A stretch of 64,000 bases of DNA. It comes from Leucocoprinus leucothites. Lineage: Eukaryota; Basidiomycota; Agaricomycetes; Agaricales; Agaricaceae. Below are positions 34,493-45,959 of the stretch, piece after piece. A model generated the notes under the pieces. That model was not told the origin of the DNA. It saw only the letters and a list, made by a program, of their open reading frames with translations, and ran no database searches. Position 1 is the first letter of the stretch. Each line of letters starts with the position of its first letter. The translations under genes were made by a program, and so were the position numbers. The DNA lies in NCBI GenBank assembly GCA_013368445.1, contig JAACJO010000007.1, forward strand, positions 1,054,001 through 1,118,000, read 5' to 3'.

Positions 34493-37010
34493 CTACATCA
34501 CTCTAAGAGTCCACCCATGTAAACCACCCTCTGCTGCTGCAGCCTGCGCAGCCGCCAACCAAGTGGGATCCACAGGGGGGCCTCCATTTGAATTCGCAGC
34601 CGCCATCGCATTCAAATCCACGCCCTGGAACACGTTTTCACACGCAATCGTCCTGCCTGAATGGTACCCCACACCATCAGCGGCCCTGATAAACAGTAAT
34701 GGAAGGGTCCTAGCCGGCATTCCCGCAGGGGGTGGCGGGGGAGGCGGGGCTGACAAGGTCCCATTGCCATTCCTACTCTCATGAGAACCAGCTGAAGCAG
34801 ATGCACCAGCTCCGGCATCAGGGGATTGGCGGGTACCTTGTGGTGGCTCAGAGTGGGGATGTGAGTGTGGATGGGGAGGTAATGAATCATCCTCCAGTGC
34901 CTTGAGGATGTCCTGTAAAGGAGGCATTTCAACCACTACAATGGTATGCAAGGGTCCTGCTGGCATGTAGCGTGGTGGCGCAGTAGGCGAAAGTGGTGAT
35001 CCTGTTGTGGGATCAGAGGGGCCAGGCGCACCTTCGAGACCCTGTGGTCCTGGCATAGATTGAACGAATGGCGATATATTTGTGAGTGGGCCGGGGGCGG
35101 CTGTCTGATACACGCGTAGGCGAAGAGGGCCGAGATTGCCAAGATAAACGTCCAGTGGCGTTTGTTGCCTAGTAGTGGGATCCTCGTAGAAAAAGTTGGA
35201 GACGGTAAGCTCGATGGAATTGCTTGCCGGACGGTAGACGGGGGCCGTGAAAAGAGTAGGGAAAGGCGTAATAGGGAGCTCGGGTATATTGTTATTCTGA
35301 CCAAAAGCGTCAAAGAAGGTGTATTGGAATTTTGCTAATAGGGTCGCTTGAATTTAATAGATCTTCCAAAAGGAAAAGAAAAGACTCACAGATGCCAACA
35401 ATAGTCCAGCAAAGATAGTCATCAACTTCATCAGATATAATTCGTTGACCATCCTTAACTTCATCACGAATTCGTGGGGATTGGAACATGAGGGGATGGG
35501 TCCCTGCCTGGGTAGACATTCCAGGTGCGGGAGGAGCAACTACTCCATTTGTGCCAGGGAGAGGCCCAGCTGCTGACAGATAGTGTCGTGAGCCATCTGG
35601 ACTCACACGCTGGAGAGCGATCTTCTGCATCTGGCTCACGGGACCTCCATCGTCGTTAGAGACACGACCCTTGTCAACTTTGCGGATGATCAGAGGGGAA
35701 GTCGAGATACCAGAATGTGTATCCGAAAGGACGATCTCGCAACCATAGGTGACTGGCTGTGGACCGCCAGCTGAGTGTAAAGTGTGAGAGCGGGAAAATC
35801 AAAGATTCTCATCACATGACACGTACCTACAGTTTGCGTATCTCCCCCTGGCCTGCGAACAACGTTGACATTAAACGCGGACCACGCGACATTGCTTGCG
35901 CACAACTGAGCATGATCAATGGTCATATATTTGGTGCGGACGGTTTGCGAATTGATACGATTAAAAAGAGAAACAGGTCCCCCGGCAAGGATACACGAAG
36001 AAATGTTGCGCGTCTTGGCTGTCTTTTTGGAGGGCTTCGATATGATGGTAACGGGAGCCGAGTCGAAAGTCGCCCAGATGCGTCCACTCGTCGTTTCTCC
36101 GCCCTCTGGAGCCAATGATGGAGGTGGCGGTTCGGCAATGTCCAAGGAGAGCTGGAAACTCTTGGCTTTTGCGGTGCCCGTGACATGGAGGAATTTGAAA
36201 CTCGAGGTCATGTTGTTATCAAGCGGAGCCTTCTGCTCAAATGACCGCTCTCCGGCCTCAGATACGACGGCCATTGAAAGCTGCTGACTCCGCATGTGCC
36301 ATAGAGGTCCCTCGATGTGTACAACAGGGGGCGGGCAGAGGAAGCGCTTCTCGCTCCCATACGACTTTTGAGCAACGGCCGCGTGAAGGCAGATTACCGT
36401 CGTCATGGGCATGACGCGTGCAGGATCCTGAGATACATGGTCACGAACGATACGACGTATCTTGTTATGTGGGTCATCTCCATCTGAGTCTTCCAGCTTG
36501 CGTTTGCCGGTCGACTGCTTAACCGGTAGGAAATTGGTAAGAGACGCGCCGAGTCAAAACCAGAACAAGATCTTACCTGCGCCGGGGCAATGACTGGGGG
36601 TGGTGGGTTGGGTGGAGGATGTTGGGTAGGATTTGAGGCGTTCCATGGAGGCAATTGTTGGCCATTGGGGATCCCGTCCTTCTTGGAGGCGGCTAGAATA
36701 GACTGGAGAGAGACATTTGGATCAGGCGCCGGGATCGGAGGAGCTGTGTCTTGTGCAGAGGGTGGTGGGGTAAGCTTGGGAGAGTCAAGAGTGGCTGATT
36801 GCGGGGTGGGCTGCTTGCTGGATACCTGTCGGGAGGTGAATTGGAGGCTCGGCGAGAGGGAAAGGTGTGATTTACAAGCAAATTTGGGGTCAGTTGGGCC
36901 GGGGTGGCAGAGCGGGAGGGATGGGCTGAGGAGTCTTGCTGGCTGTCAGAAAGGCCAGCAGGCATCTGGAGATGGTGGTTGAGGAAGAAGGACTCTTGAG
37001 GGATAGACAT
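34493..37010 (-). CDS. CSL (RBP-J/Su(H)/Cbf11-like) transcription factor, 765 aa
   Basis: CSL proteins bind GTGGGAA-like sites; fungal members regulate adhesion, lipid and cell-cycle genes without Notch. Five exons (36876-37010, 36577-36825, 35827-36517, 35390-35770, 34493-35334) give 766 codons. The first about 130 residues are Pro/Ser-rich. The Rel-homology N-terminal domain starts near residue 150 with TTVICLHAAVAQKSYGSEKR and FLCPPPVVHIEGP; the beta-trefoil follows with VSLFNRINSQTVRTKYM and VTYGCEIVLSDTHSG; then a shared C-terminal immunoglobulin-like part (FFDAFGQNNNIPELP, PLDVYLGNLGPLRLR). A Pro/Ala/Gly-rich stretch follows before the conserved end. The acceptor at exon 3 is a tandem taagcag, so one Gln is optional. 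Fungal CSL proteins fall into two classes; this compact one looks nearer class 1 (Cbf11-like), though I cannot build a tree. Confidence 0.9.
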
Positions 37011-37154
37011 TATAGGCGTGAGAGCAAAGTCTCACGAACAAGGCGAGTGGGAAAGTGGGCAGGCAGTGGGAAAAAACAAGAGCAACCGCATCTTCAACAT
37101 GTTAAGCCGTGGGAATATCTACACCTAATACGTGGGAACTTCCGTGTCTCGGCA

Positions 37155-37822
37155 TTACGGCACGTGCGACCCAAGAAACACCTCTCCGTATCCGCTCCCT
37201 CCCACTACCGCCGATATCGTACTCTGTTCCCGCCTTGCCCTTTGTGCTAGGTACAGCGAATTCTCATCCACAACCTCATCACTAGCATAAGGGGACAGCA
37301 ACCCCCCGTATCCATGTGTAGCCTCCCCCGCGGACGCGCCAAATAGACTGACATCTTCTGTTGCCACAAGCATCAAGAATAGAAGGAGAAGCACGGAAAT
37401 GATCCAAACTTACTGAGCGCTAGTACTCCCAGTTTGTCCTCCCTCTTTATCGTTTCTCCCGTTTCATTGCCAAAAATTGCCGACCATCCGCCCCGCACGG
37501 ACCCATCCTCTTCACCAGCCTCATTCATCCACCGCCACTCTTCCTCTTCATTTCCAATGACCGATAGCGAGGTTGGGAAAAATCCAGCAAGGTTGAAAGG
37601 GTCGCCTGCTGGTACGGCGAGTGGAGGCGCACGCGGCTCCTGTCTAGATTTGGTAGTTTCAGCGGCCACACGCCGTTTTGTATAGCTGTCCTTGTCTACG
37701 TCCACATGGGACGCAGAACGTTGAATAGATGGTCTTTTTGAACTCTTTGAAACCGGTGCAAGCCCCGCAATAGGCTGCGGCGCAGACTTTGAACGGACGA
37801 GCGAAGCAGTTGTCGACGCCAT
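37155..37822 (-). CDS. Protein of unknown function, 203 aa
   Basis: Two exons (37414-37822, 37155-37357) join to 204 codons around a 56-nt GT-AG intron. The N-terminal 75 residues are basic and rich in Ser, Pro and Lys (several SK/KR pairs), as in disordered or DNA-associated tails. The centre has an acidic Trp-containing stretch, EEEEWRWMNEAGEEDG, followed by GWSAIFGNETGETIKREDK. The C-terminal exon is rich in Gly, Ala and small residues. I know no family for it. The start lies 145 bp past the CSL start codon, on the same strand, so the spacing between the two genes is tight while the space upstream is the largest in the window. Confidence 0.6.
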
Positions 37823-40623
37823 TGCTGGAGTTTTGGATTAGGGGAGAGATGGAGAGAGCAGGCGGGTTTATAACGGGGGAAAGACGAGGAAGAGGGCTAA
37901 TTGAAATAATTTCAGATGCATAATTCGGGTAGTTTGGGGCAGTGAAGACACCGAAGCCCTCTGTCACAACAGAAATCACTGATCCTTTCTGGGCAAGTCT
38001 ACCCCAGTGTAATGAAGGATCTCACCAATAGGACTGTCTCTGTCATCGGAGCTGAACTCGTTGGAGCAAGGAACACTGGAAGCCGGTAGAATGCGTAGAT
38101 CATAATAAAGCGCTGTAGAAAGATCTTCAAAGACCTACTTCGCTCAGCGAGTCACCCTTCCCCTGTATAGAGTCCCCGCTCTTGCTCCTTTCCCTCGAAC
38201 ACTTGACCGTACACACCATCACTCAAGAAGAATCTAACAATATCCTGGACCGACTCGTCCTAATCAAGGCTGGAGGCCCAGTCACATTCATCCTCCTCAT
38301 GCTCTCGAATAAGAAAACAAAAAAAAAAGTAGAGCATCCTATATAGCAAATTTGAATTTTGGTCTCCCACCCCACCCTATTTCTTCTAAACTAGTGGTGC
38401 GCTCCACGAACCTCTTATATATACGACCCCCACATCCTCAAAAGTCTTTACCACTCCTACGATGCTCCAACACACCCAAAGACTCAGGCGGACAGAAAGG
38501 CACATACTCAGTAATCAAGCTTCACAGTACACCAATCAATCAAACCCCTAATGAACATCTCGTTTTTGACTTATCAGGGTCACCGCATACACATATGGCA
38601 TAATAAATGCCTTCTGACCACTCACATGCAAGCCATTTACATCCGCCCAATTAACCGAGGGAGCCAATCGCATTTCATTCGGTAGTCATTATCAGAATTG
38701 GCAAAACTGTAGTGAACTTCGTTCAACAAATCTTCTTGGACCCTCTCTATTGCCCTCCCTCCCTTTCTTTCGATGTAACTAGCAAACATTACCTCACCTC
38801 GCCTCACCTCACCCCGTTAAACTTACCTCGTGCTCGCGTGCAATCGAATTCCCAATTCCGCCCGGCCACCTATTCATTCACTTCAACCTCAAAGGCCTCG
38901 CTGCTCCGAGCATCCGGGATCCCCCAAAGTTCTTCCCTCGCTATACTCAACCTTTCCGCTCAAAGAAGAATCAAGGTTAACGCAAATACACCTCGTGTAA
39001 AAAACAATAATACAGTGCCTTCAAGATGCCTCGAGTCTCGGAGACTATCCCACCACGAGATGTTCATTAAAACCACACGGCGGCGCTGACAGGCTCGAAT
39101 CTACTTTATACTCCCGGCACGCGAGGGCTCACGAGAGTTACGGACACTGAACACCGGAAGAGAAGTGCATTCAAACGTTTCAAGCCCGGACCTATCTCGA
39201 ATAGCGTACATTTGGACTTAAGTCTCTTGGCCCGATGTACGTTCGCTGCCAAAGTCTGCCTCGGGACCTCTTCTAGCTCTTTCTCTGGTTCTCGATGCAC
39301 GTCCTACATGCTCATGTACCACTTTCAGTACCAAGAGATTACATCGCACACCCTCACATAGCCCAAACCCAAGCTCAAGCTGCCACAGGCATCGCTGCTT
39401 TAAGTCCTATGACTGCCCGGATCGGCACAATCTAAATATCCTTTTGCCTCATGTACGCACATCGAAAACTTTGTAACTATGAACTTTTCTTGGATTGACA
39501 AACAAACAGGGGGTGGGGGGACATGTACACACATAACGAAAGCCGGAAAACATCAAGGTCGGTGTGTACATCCATGAAAATTTTCGAAAATGCAAAAACA
39601 AAAAGATATCGACACTCGACCAAACGCAAGGACGAACCATGGGCAGTGAAACCAAAAATGGAGATATAGGTCTATACCAATAACGACAGTGAAATGATTA
39701 AAAGAGGGTAAAAAGCTTGGTGGTAATAAACGAATGTCATGTCCACAGTAAAGTCCGATCAAATGTGATAATAAAAAAGTCTTTGCGATTGGTAGCGAGG
39801 GAGGGAAAAAAGGCGAGGGAAGACTCGAATGCCATAATTATGCCAAGGAAATTTGCGTATGTAGTAAAGGTACCAAAAGCGAACCGAGGAGAAAGAAATA
39901 AGGTCTGAGAAAACAGGATATGTATGTACGTGCAAAGTGTATGTCACATCGTGGAATCTGGTGGTGATATAAACATGGGGAAGAAAGATATGAGAGAGTA
40001 TTTGACACCCGTAAGAAGCCCAGGCCCACCTATGGCAGAAGCAAGCTTTCTGCCTTCGGAACAAGCAAAGTTGTGGGATTCCGGAAAGTGGGCATGGTGG
40101 GTGGGATATATAAGTAGGTATACGTGGGAATGTGCGCATAAGTCCGTGGATATAGGAAGCGTCATAGCAATGTCTGGGGAGTGAGGCAGGTGGAAAGCGT
40201 ACAAGAGAGGAAGGGTGTAAAAGGAGGGAGATGGAGGAAAGAGAGGAAGGAGTGGAGAGCAAGCGGGGAAAGCGTATTGTACAGAATAAAAATTGGCTGA
40301 ATGCTGCGAGTGATATCAAGACTATACGTGAGGGGTCCAAGTTATAATCGGGATTTAGGGAAGTGGAACGAAAGAGAAGAGCATACAAGACAGGGAGGAA
40401 GGGGCTAAAACATCAGTAGCTTGATCAAGGATGTGTCAAGGTCCATCAGTTCCAGTCAAGCCTGCCAGAGAACATGGCTGATCTGCGAAAGTGGTCATTA
40501 GTACGGAAGACACAAAATCCAACAAACACCACGAGAGACGCAGCTATGAATGGGTGGACTAGACGACACAAATACTCACATTAACTCCTCTTCTCCTTTA
40601 CTCTGTCGACCCGTAACCCCACC
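37823..40623. other. Unusually long intergenic region, 2.8 kb
   Basis: Everywhere else intergenic spaces are 75-750 bp, apart from two at 45.8-47.8 kb and 59.1-60.5 kb that contain remnants. Open frames here (38712-39089 plus; 39759-40388 minus, which starts with TTG) give biased low-complexity peptides without known motifs. CT-rich runs with repeated cctcacctc occur near 38790-38820. From about 39700 to 40400 the plus strand is purine-rich. Candidates are a long regulatory region for the 37155-37822 gene, a long 3' untranslated region of the next gene, or a non-coding RNA. Confidence 0.4.
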
Positions 40624-43600
40624 TCACGTCAGTAAATCCTTGCTCTTCCTCCTCTGTCTCGACTGCCCCAATTGATCCCGACTGCTACTACGACCATGAG
40701 GCCTTGGCTGTCCGGGGAATGGTACACCAGAGTCCTGCCTCTTCGCACCAAACTCACCAACACCACCGTTCCCGCTACCACCACCGCCCTCACCGCCGGA
40801 GCTCGAGCCAGCAGTTGCCTGATACCTCTGCCAGTCCTCGACTTTTAATACCGACAGCTTCTTCGACGGGTTACCACCACCCAACTTATCTGCGCTTGCA
40901 GACCGAGATTGCCTATTGCGTTCAGCCCCCGCTGGCGGGTCGGCCTCCCTTCTCGCTGGGGACCTACCATGCTGTTTCTTCAAAGCGGCGGCCTTCTCGG
41001 CCTGTTTCCTCATCATTGTCTCTTTCTCAACCTTCTTCGCCCTTTCCCATCTTTCCTTTGCGTCCCTCACGTCTGCACTATCCTTCTCCGCTTTCGTGAC
41101 TGGATCTTGGAGATTCCTCATCTTCTCTCGATGCCTCTCGTTCAACTCTTCGAAGGTCTTGACGAGCGGTTCTTTGGCTGGTGCCTGTCGTGGATTAGAC
41201 GCGAGAACATTTCCACCTGAGTGTTGTCGCGGAGGTAGAATGGTCACAGGGGGGGCAGGACCTTTTTCGGGCTTGACATTTGTTGAGTATCCCATGTTGC
41301 CAAAGCCTGTGACACCCGGCAGCGCAGACAGCCGCTTTTCTTTCTCTTTTTCCTTCTCCTTCTCCTTACCAGGAGCAAGCTTTGCGAGAGGAACATCATC
41401 GGGATCATCGCCACCAGTGCTGCCTTCTGCGGGTGTACCACTGCCACTGCTCGTCACAAGCATACTTTCCCTTCGTTTCCTGTTATCTAGAGCGCCTTGG
41501 ACGGCGGAGGACATCGGTACGCGAGCGGCCGGTGTAGTTTGAATCGGAGGGGTAATGCCGGAAGGGGGTTGCAGTAGTTTGCGTTCGTGGAGGTACAGAT
41601 CCCACTCAGGATCTTTGAGAGGTACACTCGTCGGCCGCGATATCGATTCGCCTATCGTTCCAAGTGGACTGGCCGCTCCGGAGATTGAACCGAGATCCAT
41701 GGAATGGACACGAGCACGAGGATCCGTTTCTCGAGGTGGGCGAGAGTGAGGGTTCACGGCTGGCAAAAGATTGGATGTCGCGTCAATACTCAAAGTACGC
41801 CTCGAAGCCATTGAAAGCCTTCTAGACTGACTAGTGGAAACGACTGGGGCAGCCGGCTCCGTCTTGAGGATCTCAATGTTCTTCCGTATATTCTCAATTT
41901 CGTACATGAGCTGTTCCTTCTTCCTGAGGTCCTCCAGTTCTGCAAGCGTCATCTCCTTAGTCTTGACTTTCTCCTTCTTGTCTTTTTCGTCGGAAATGAA
42001 AGTAGCAGGGACATCGTCTTGAATACCGAGCCCGAGATCCAATGCGGGCAGCGCTCCTGGGTTTTGCATAAACCGAGATTTTTGGATATCTTCCTCGGGA
42101 GTAGGCGCAACCTTGAAGTCAGACAAGACAGATAGATGACGTTGTCGGCTGTCGTCAGCAAGAGTTGTGGGCGAGGAGGAACCCTCGCGTTCCTTCATCA
42201 GACGGTCTGCGGAGAACGTGCTCCCGTGCCGACCATGTTTACTCAACGTGGGGTGGTCCTTCTCCCAAGTTTCCCTTTCCGAGTTCAGATCCGCAAACCG
42301 GGTGGCGGCCTCCAGTTCGGCCTCTTCCTCCTGCCTCTTAGCTTCTTCTGCGATTTCCCTGAGCTTGCGCCTAAGGACTTTCATGATACGAAGCTGGACA
42401 GCGGCGCCCATGAGGGCAACGGCACCGATGAGGCCCATCTCAATCTGCATCGTTTGCGACACAGGGAACTGGATACCATTCTGGGAGAATTTGGGAAATA
42501 GGGATGTATAACCCAGGTTCCACATGTAGAACTAACGAAGAACGGGAGGGTCACCCTAGATCAAAACATAGGGCTTGTCAAGAATTCTCACCTCCTTAAG
42601 GCCAGCGGTGGTAAAGCAGTCCACACCGAGTATGAAAGCGGAAGAGCCGACAAAGGCCGTGGAAATGAGGAGGACGTGGTAATGGATCTGATTTATTGTT
42701 GAGTCACGAGGAGATGGTTTGGAGCGAGGCCGATGATAAGCTCACCTTTGGGATGGTGGACAACGTAAAGCCTACTACCCCGAGACCTAGATTAGGAGAT
42801 GGGTAAGAACGGGGGGTTGGACTTTGCTGGCAGACAGGGATGAAATGACTTGCCGATGTAGAGAATCCATCTGTAGCCGATTGGCTTGATGACACCGCCA
42901 TTGTGGAAGCACTGGATGAAGAGACCGAAGGCAAAACCACCCCATGCACCGATGCAATAGCGGGCAGCCTTCCAAAAAAAGATGGCGATGCCGCCTCCTG
43001 CTGTTCCGGCGATAACGCTGGCAAGTACGAACATGCCACGCAAAGTCTTGGACGGAGGATTTATAGCGGGCAAAACTCCATAGCTAATGATGAGAACACA
43101 GCAAGTGAGCGAAAAAGTGTAGAAGCCAATGAGGAAAAAAGAAGTCCTGAAAGATAGCTGGTGAGAAGAGATACTGTGTCCGATAAGGATGATGTATGCC
43201 GTACCATCTGTTTTTGTGACCCCAAAAGGCGGAAGGCAGGCCCGTGAGGATGAGAATAGCGCCCAGGACGGCAAAGGCGGGGTCGACGCGTGTGTCCTGC
43301 GAGAGTAAAATGAGGTAATTCAGACTTTGACTAGGGACGAGGGGGCTGGACATACAAGGACAATTGGGGCCGGGGTGGGAGAAGTTGAAGCAGAGGCGGT
43401 GACCGAGGCCGAGGAGGACGTGGCGGAGGGGGTGAGGGTGAGGGTGACATTGAAGATAGTGGGGACTACAGTCTGAACTTGAGTAAGGGCACCATTTGAA
43501 CGAGTGGAAGTGGTGATGGTCACAGAGGCGGTTGTAAGGGAAAGGGAGGTGGAGAAGGTCGAGGAGGGTTGAGCAGAGGAGGCCAAGGAGAGGGGCTGGT

Positions 43601-43676
43601 TCGAGGAAGACTGAGAAGGAGAGGTGGACTGGGCAACAGCCCCCACGGCGAAGAAGAGGAGGGGGAAGATCCTCAT
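40624..43676 (-). CDS. TM198/TM7S3-like (DUF4203) multipass membrane protein with long cytosolic tail, 916 aa
   Basis: Six exons (43356-43676, 43205-43296, 42854-43146, 42746-42786, 42592-42687, 40624-42531) give 917 codons. A signal peptide (MRIFPLLFFAVGAVAQ) is followed by about 85 Ser/Thr-rich residues, likely extracellular and O-glycosylated. Seven or so helices follow: FAVLGAILILTGLPSAFWG, GFYTFSLTCCVLIISYGVL, and GAWGGFAFGLFIQ with glycine-rich packing typical of the TM198/TM7S3 domain. The last helix (MGLIGAVALMGAAVQLRIM) runs into a tail of about 600 charged, low-complexity residues with Lys/Glu coiled-coil stretches and many Ser/Pro sites. Human TMEM198 acts as a scaffold in Wnt signalling, but the function of the fungal proteins is not known to me. 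The intron 42787-42853 has a GC donor. Confidence 0.85.
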
Positions 43677-43785
43677 GGGAGTTGTAAGGAAGAAAGAGAG
43701 GAGAGGCCGATGACCAACTTATTCCGACTCAAACGATTCAAGTGCTACATTGCTCAACTACCATATATGGAATCTCCGCGGTATC

Positions 43786-45830
43786 TCACTTAAACTGCCT
43801 AAACCGGACTGGCGCAACCCCGATTTCCCTCAGAATCCTCTTCATCCGCTCCCCTGCCGTCACTGTCTCTGTCGCCTCTTTGTCTACCACCGTCACCACC
43901 GTCCCTCGCCGTCCGAACCGTCCAACTCTCCCCGAAACATGCAGGTAAGCGTCTATCGACCGGCCGGTCACCCGTGGCCCCTCCGGGATCCCGAGCGAAA
44001 ATACATGTGTTGTCTCTGGCAAATCTAGCCCGCGAGCCATAGCCATCGTGGTCACCAGGAGCACCGGATCCTCACCCTCTTCCTTTCCCACGCTCGGCTT
44101 CTGAGGATCAAATACCCTCGCATCCAACCCCATTTCACGCAGCTCATACACCGCTCGAAACACCGGTGCACTCGACGGGATCACCAGCAGTGCCAGCCGC
44201 GGTACATCTAGCGCCACTGCAGTGGCCATCGCTTCTAGGGCGTTGGGATTGAACGGCGACGGCGTATTGCGATACCGCTCGACAAACTCATCTGTCACCC
44301 ACTCCTCGTCAGCTTTTTCCATCAAATCCCCATCAGCAAAGTTTACTCCACCTTGAATTTCTCTCCCATGATCCTGCTGTTGCGGGTCATCTGCCAAGTC
44401 CGCAAATATCTTCTGCGCCTCTAGTTTCTCTCCTCCACCTTCTGTCATGCCAGTAGTCACATCATCCTCCACGTTAATCGCTCCTTCCACATTGCGAACG
44501 TCCGTTTCAGACACTTCAATTACGCAATGCTTCACTCGCCCACTTCTCGCTGCCTCTCGCACCCTTTCATCTAAGACCCCTTCATCCTCCAACTCCTTTT
44601 TCGCCGGCTTTGATCCGGTATTCTTCACCTTCATCACAAACTTCTTGTTCAACCACCCACTCTCCTCGTATAGATAATTGCTCAGATGCGTCCTTAACGT
44701 CGCACTCGCCACGACCAGCTGCGGTCCTGGCATATCGCTCGACCCAACAAACGACCCCTTCCTATACGGTCCCTCATCTCCCTGTTTCCAAGCCCACTCC
44801 TGCGCTCTCGAGTTAATCTCCTTCCTCGCCACATATATCAAATCCAAGAGCTCTCTTGTCGGCCCAGGATGCATCCGAATCTTCTTCACCGCTTTATCAT
44901 ACGAACCCTTCCATGACTTCTCAGGGTCCTTCCTCGGTACCGTTTCGATAAGATAATCCACTTCGTCCACCACGACAGTACTCAGATACTGAAACGGCAC
45001 TAAATCCGGATCCTTCTTGTATAAATCCAGAATGGCCTGTGGTGTACTGATCAGAATGTGTGGTTTCGTTTCGTGCAGTTTCCTGAGCCCCATAGAGAGA
45101 TGTTCTTGTCCTTCACGTATGAGTCGTTGAACTATCCTGTCCGTGTCAATTCCAACCCCATCTGTCAAGATCGAACCTTCAGCAATCCGAGTTAACCACT
45201 GGTAATATTGAATCGCCAAGTTAGATTGAGGGACCAATACAAGTGCCGTGACACTTTCTCGTTCTTCTGCTTTGCCGGTGACAACATACTTGACACGGGG
45301 TTTTCCCAATAGTCCTAGTGCAATGCCAAAAGACCTAGAAATAAAATAGAAAAAGTGATCAATGTGGTGTTAATTCCATAAATACAAATGATATTGACAC
45401 ACTTTCCACTTCCTGTGTCATCCTTCACTAGAAGGTCCCTTCCTTCCAGAATTGCAGGGATGAATAATGCTTGTGCAGGTGTCGGAGCCACAGCCTCGGG
45501 GTATGCACGTACAAGCCCTTCTACCAGACTCTTCCTCAACCCCAATTGCTCCCAAGTCTTCTTCTCTCCTCCAATTATATCCGTAGGTATTGGTTTATGT
45601 GTACGCGGCCTGTTGAATTGTCGAGTCGGAGCCGTGGTAGTCGAAGAACCAACAGCCACATTCTGGATATGAGTGCTCATCAATCTGCAGGTCCGACACC
45701 CATTATAAGCCGTTCCTGAGATAGAACATCGTTGGCTAGCCAAGAGAGCTAACCAGCTAGTTGAGTAGGAGGCATATGACGAAGAAGAATTAACCACTTT
45801 GGAGACAGTGGAAGAAGTAAAAGTATACAT
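43786..45830 (-). CDS. MRH4: MRH4-type mitochondrial DEAD-box-like RNA helicase, 658 aa
   Basis: Mrh4 is needed for assembly of the mitochondrial large ribosomal subunit. Two exons (45403-45830, 43786-45334) give 659 codons. The first about 60 residues are Ser/Arg-rich and almost free of acidic residues, as in a mitochondrial leader. Helicase motifs: Walker A DDTGSGKSFG, motif Ia LVLVPQSNLAIQ, motif II VVDEVDYL, motif III ASATL, motif VI HVSGRVGRFGRRG. Motif II reads DEVD instead of DEAD and motif VI HVSGRVGR instead of HRIGRTGR, so ATP use may be altered. A highly charged insert separates the two RecA lobes. Assignment to Mrh4 rests on the leader, the divergent motifs and overall layout; DDX28-like helicases are the alternative. 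Confidence 0.8.
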
Positions 45831-45959
45831 GACGAGTCACGTGTAAGTCAATACGCGACTTTTCCTCTCGCCGCGCGCTTAATATGGCGACATTTGATCG
45901 AGGCTAACTATATTTAGTGTGTTGGTTGATGAGGACTTTATGTTCTGTCACATGTATAC

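Noticed and set aside
39759..40388. 209-codon minus-strand frame in the long gap
   Set aside because: Starts with TTG; composition (Ser, Leu, Phe, Pro) reflects a pyrimidine-rich strand, no motif.
40704..41542. Several long plus-strand frames (131-208 codons) opposite the TM198-like gene
   Set aside because: Mirror of the low-complexity Ser/Glu/Lys tail on the other strand; Ser/Phe/Leu-rich shadow peptides.
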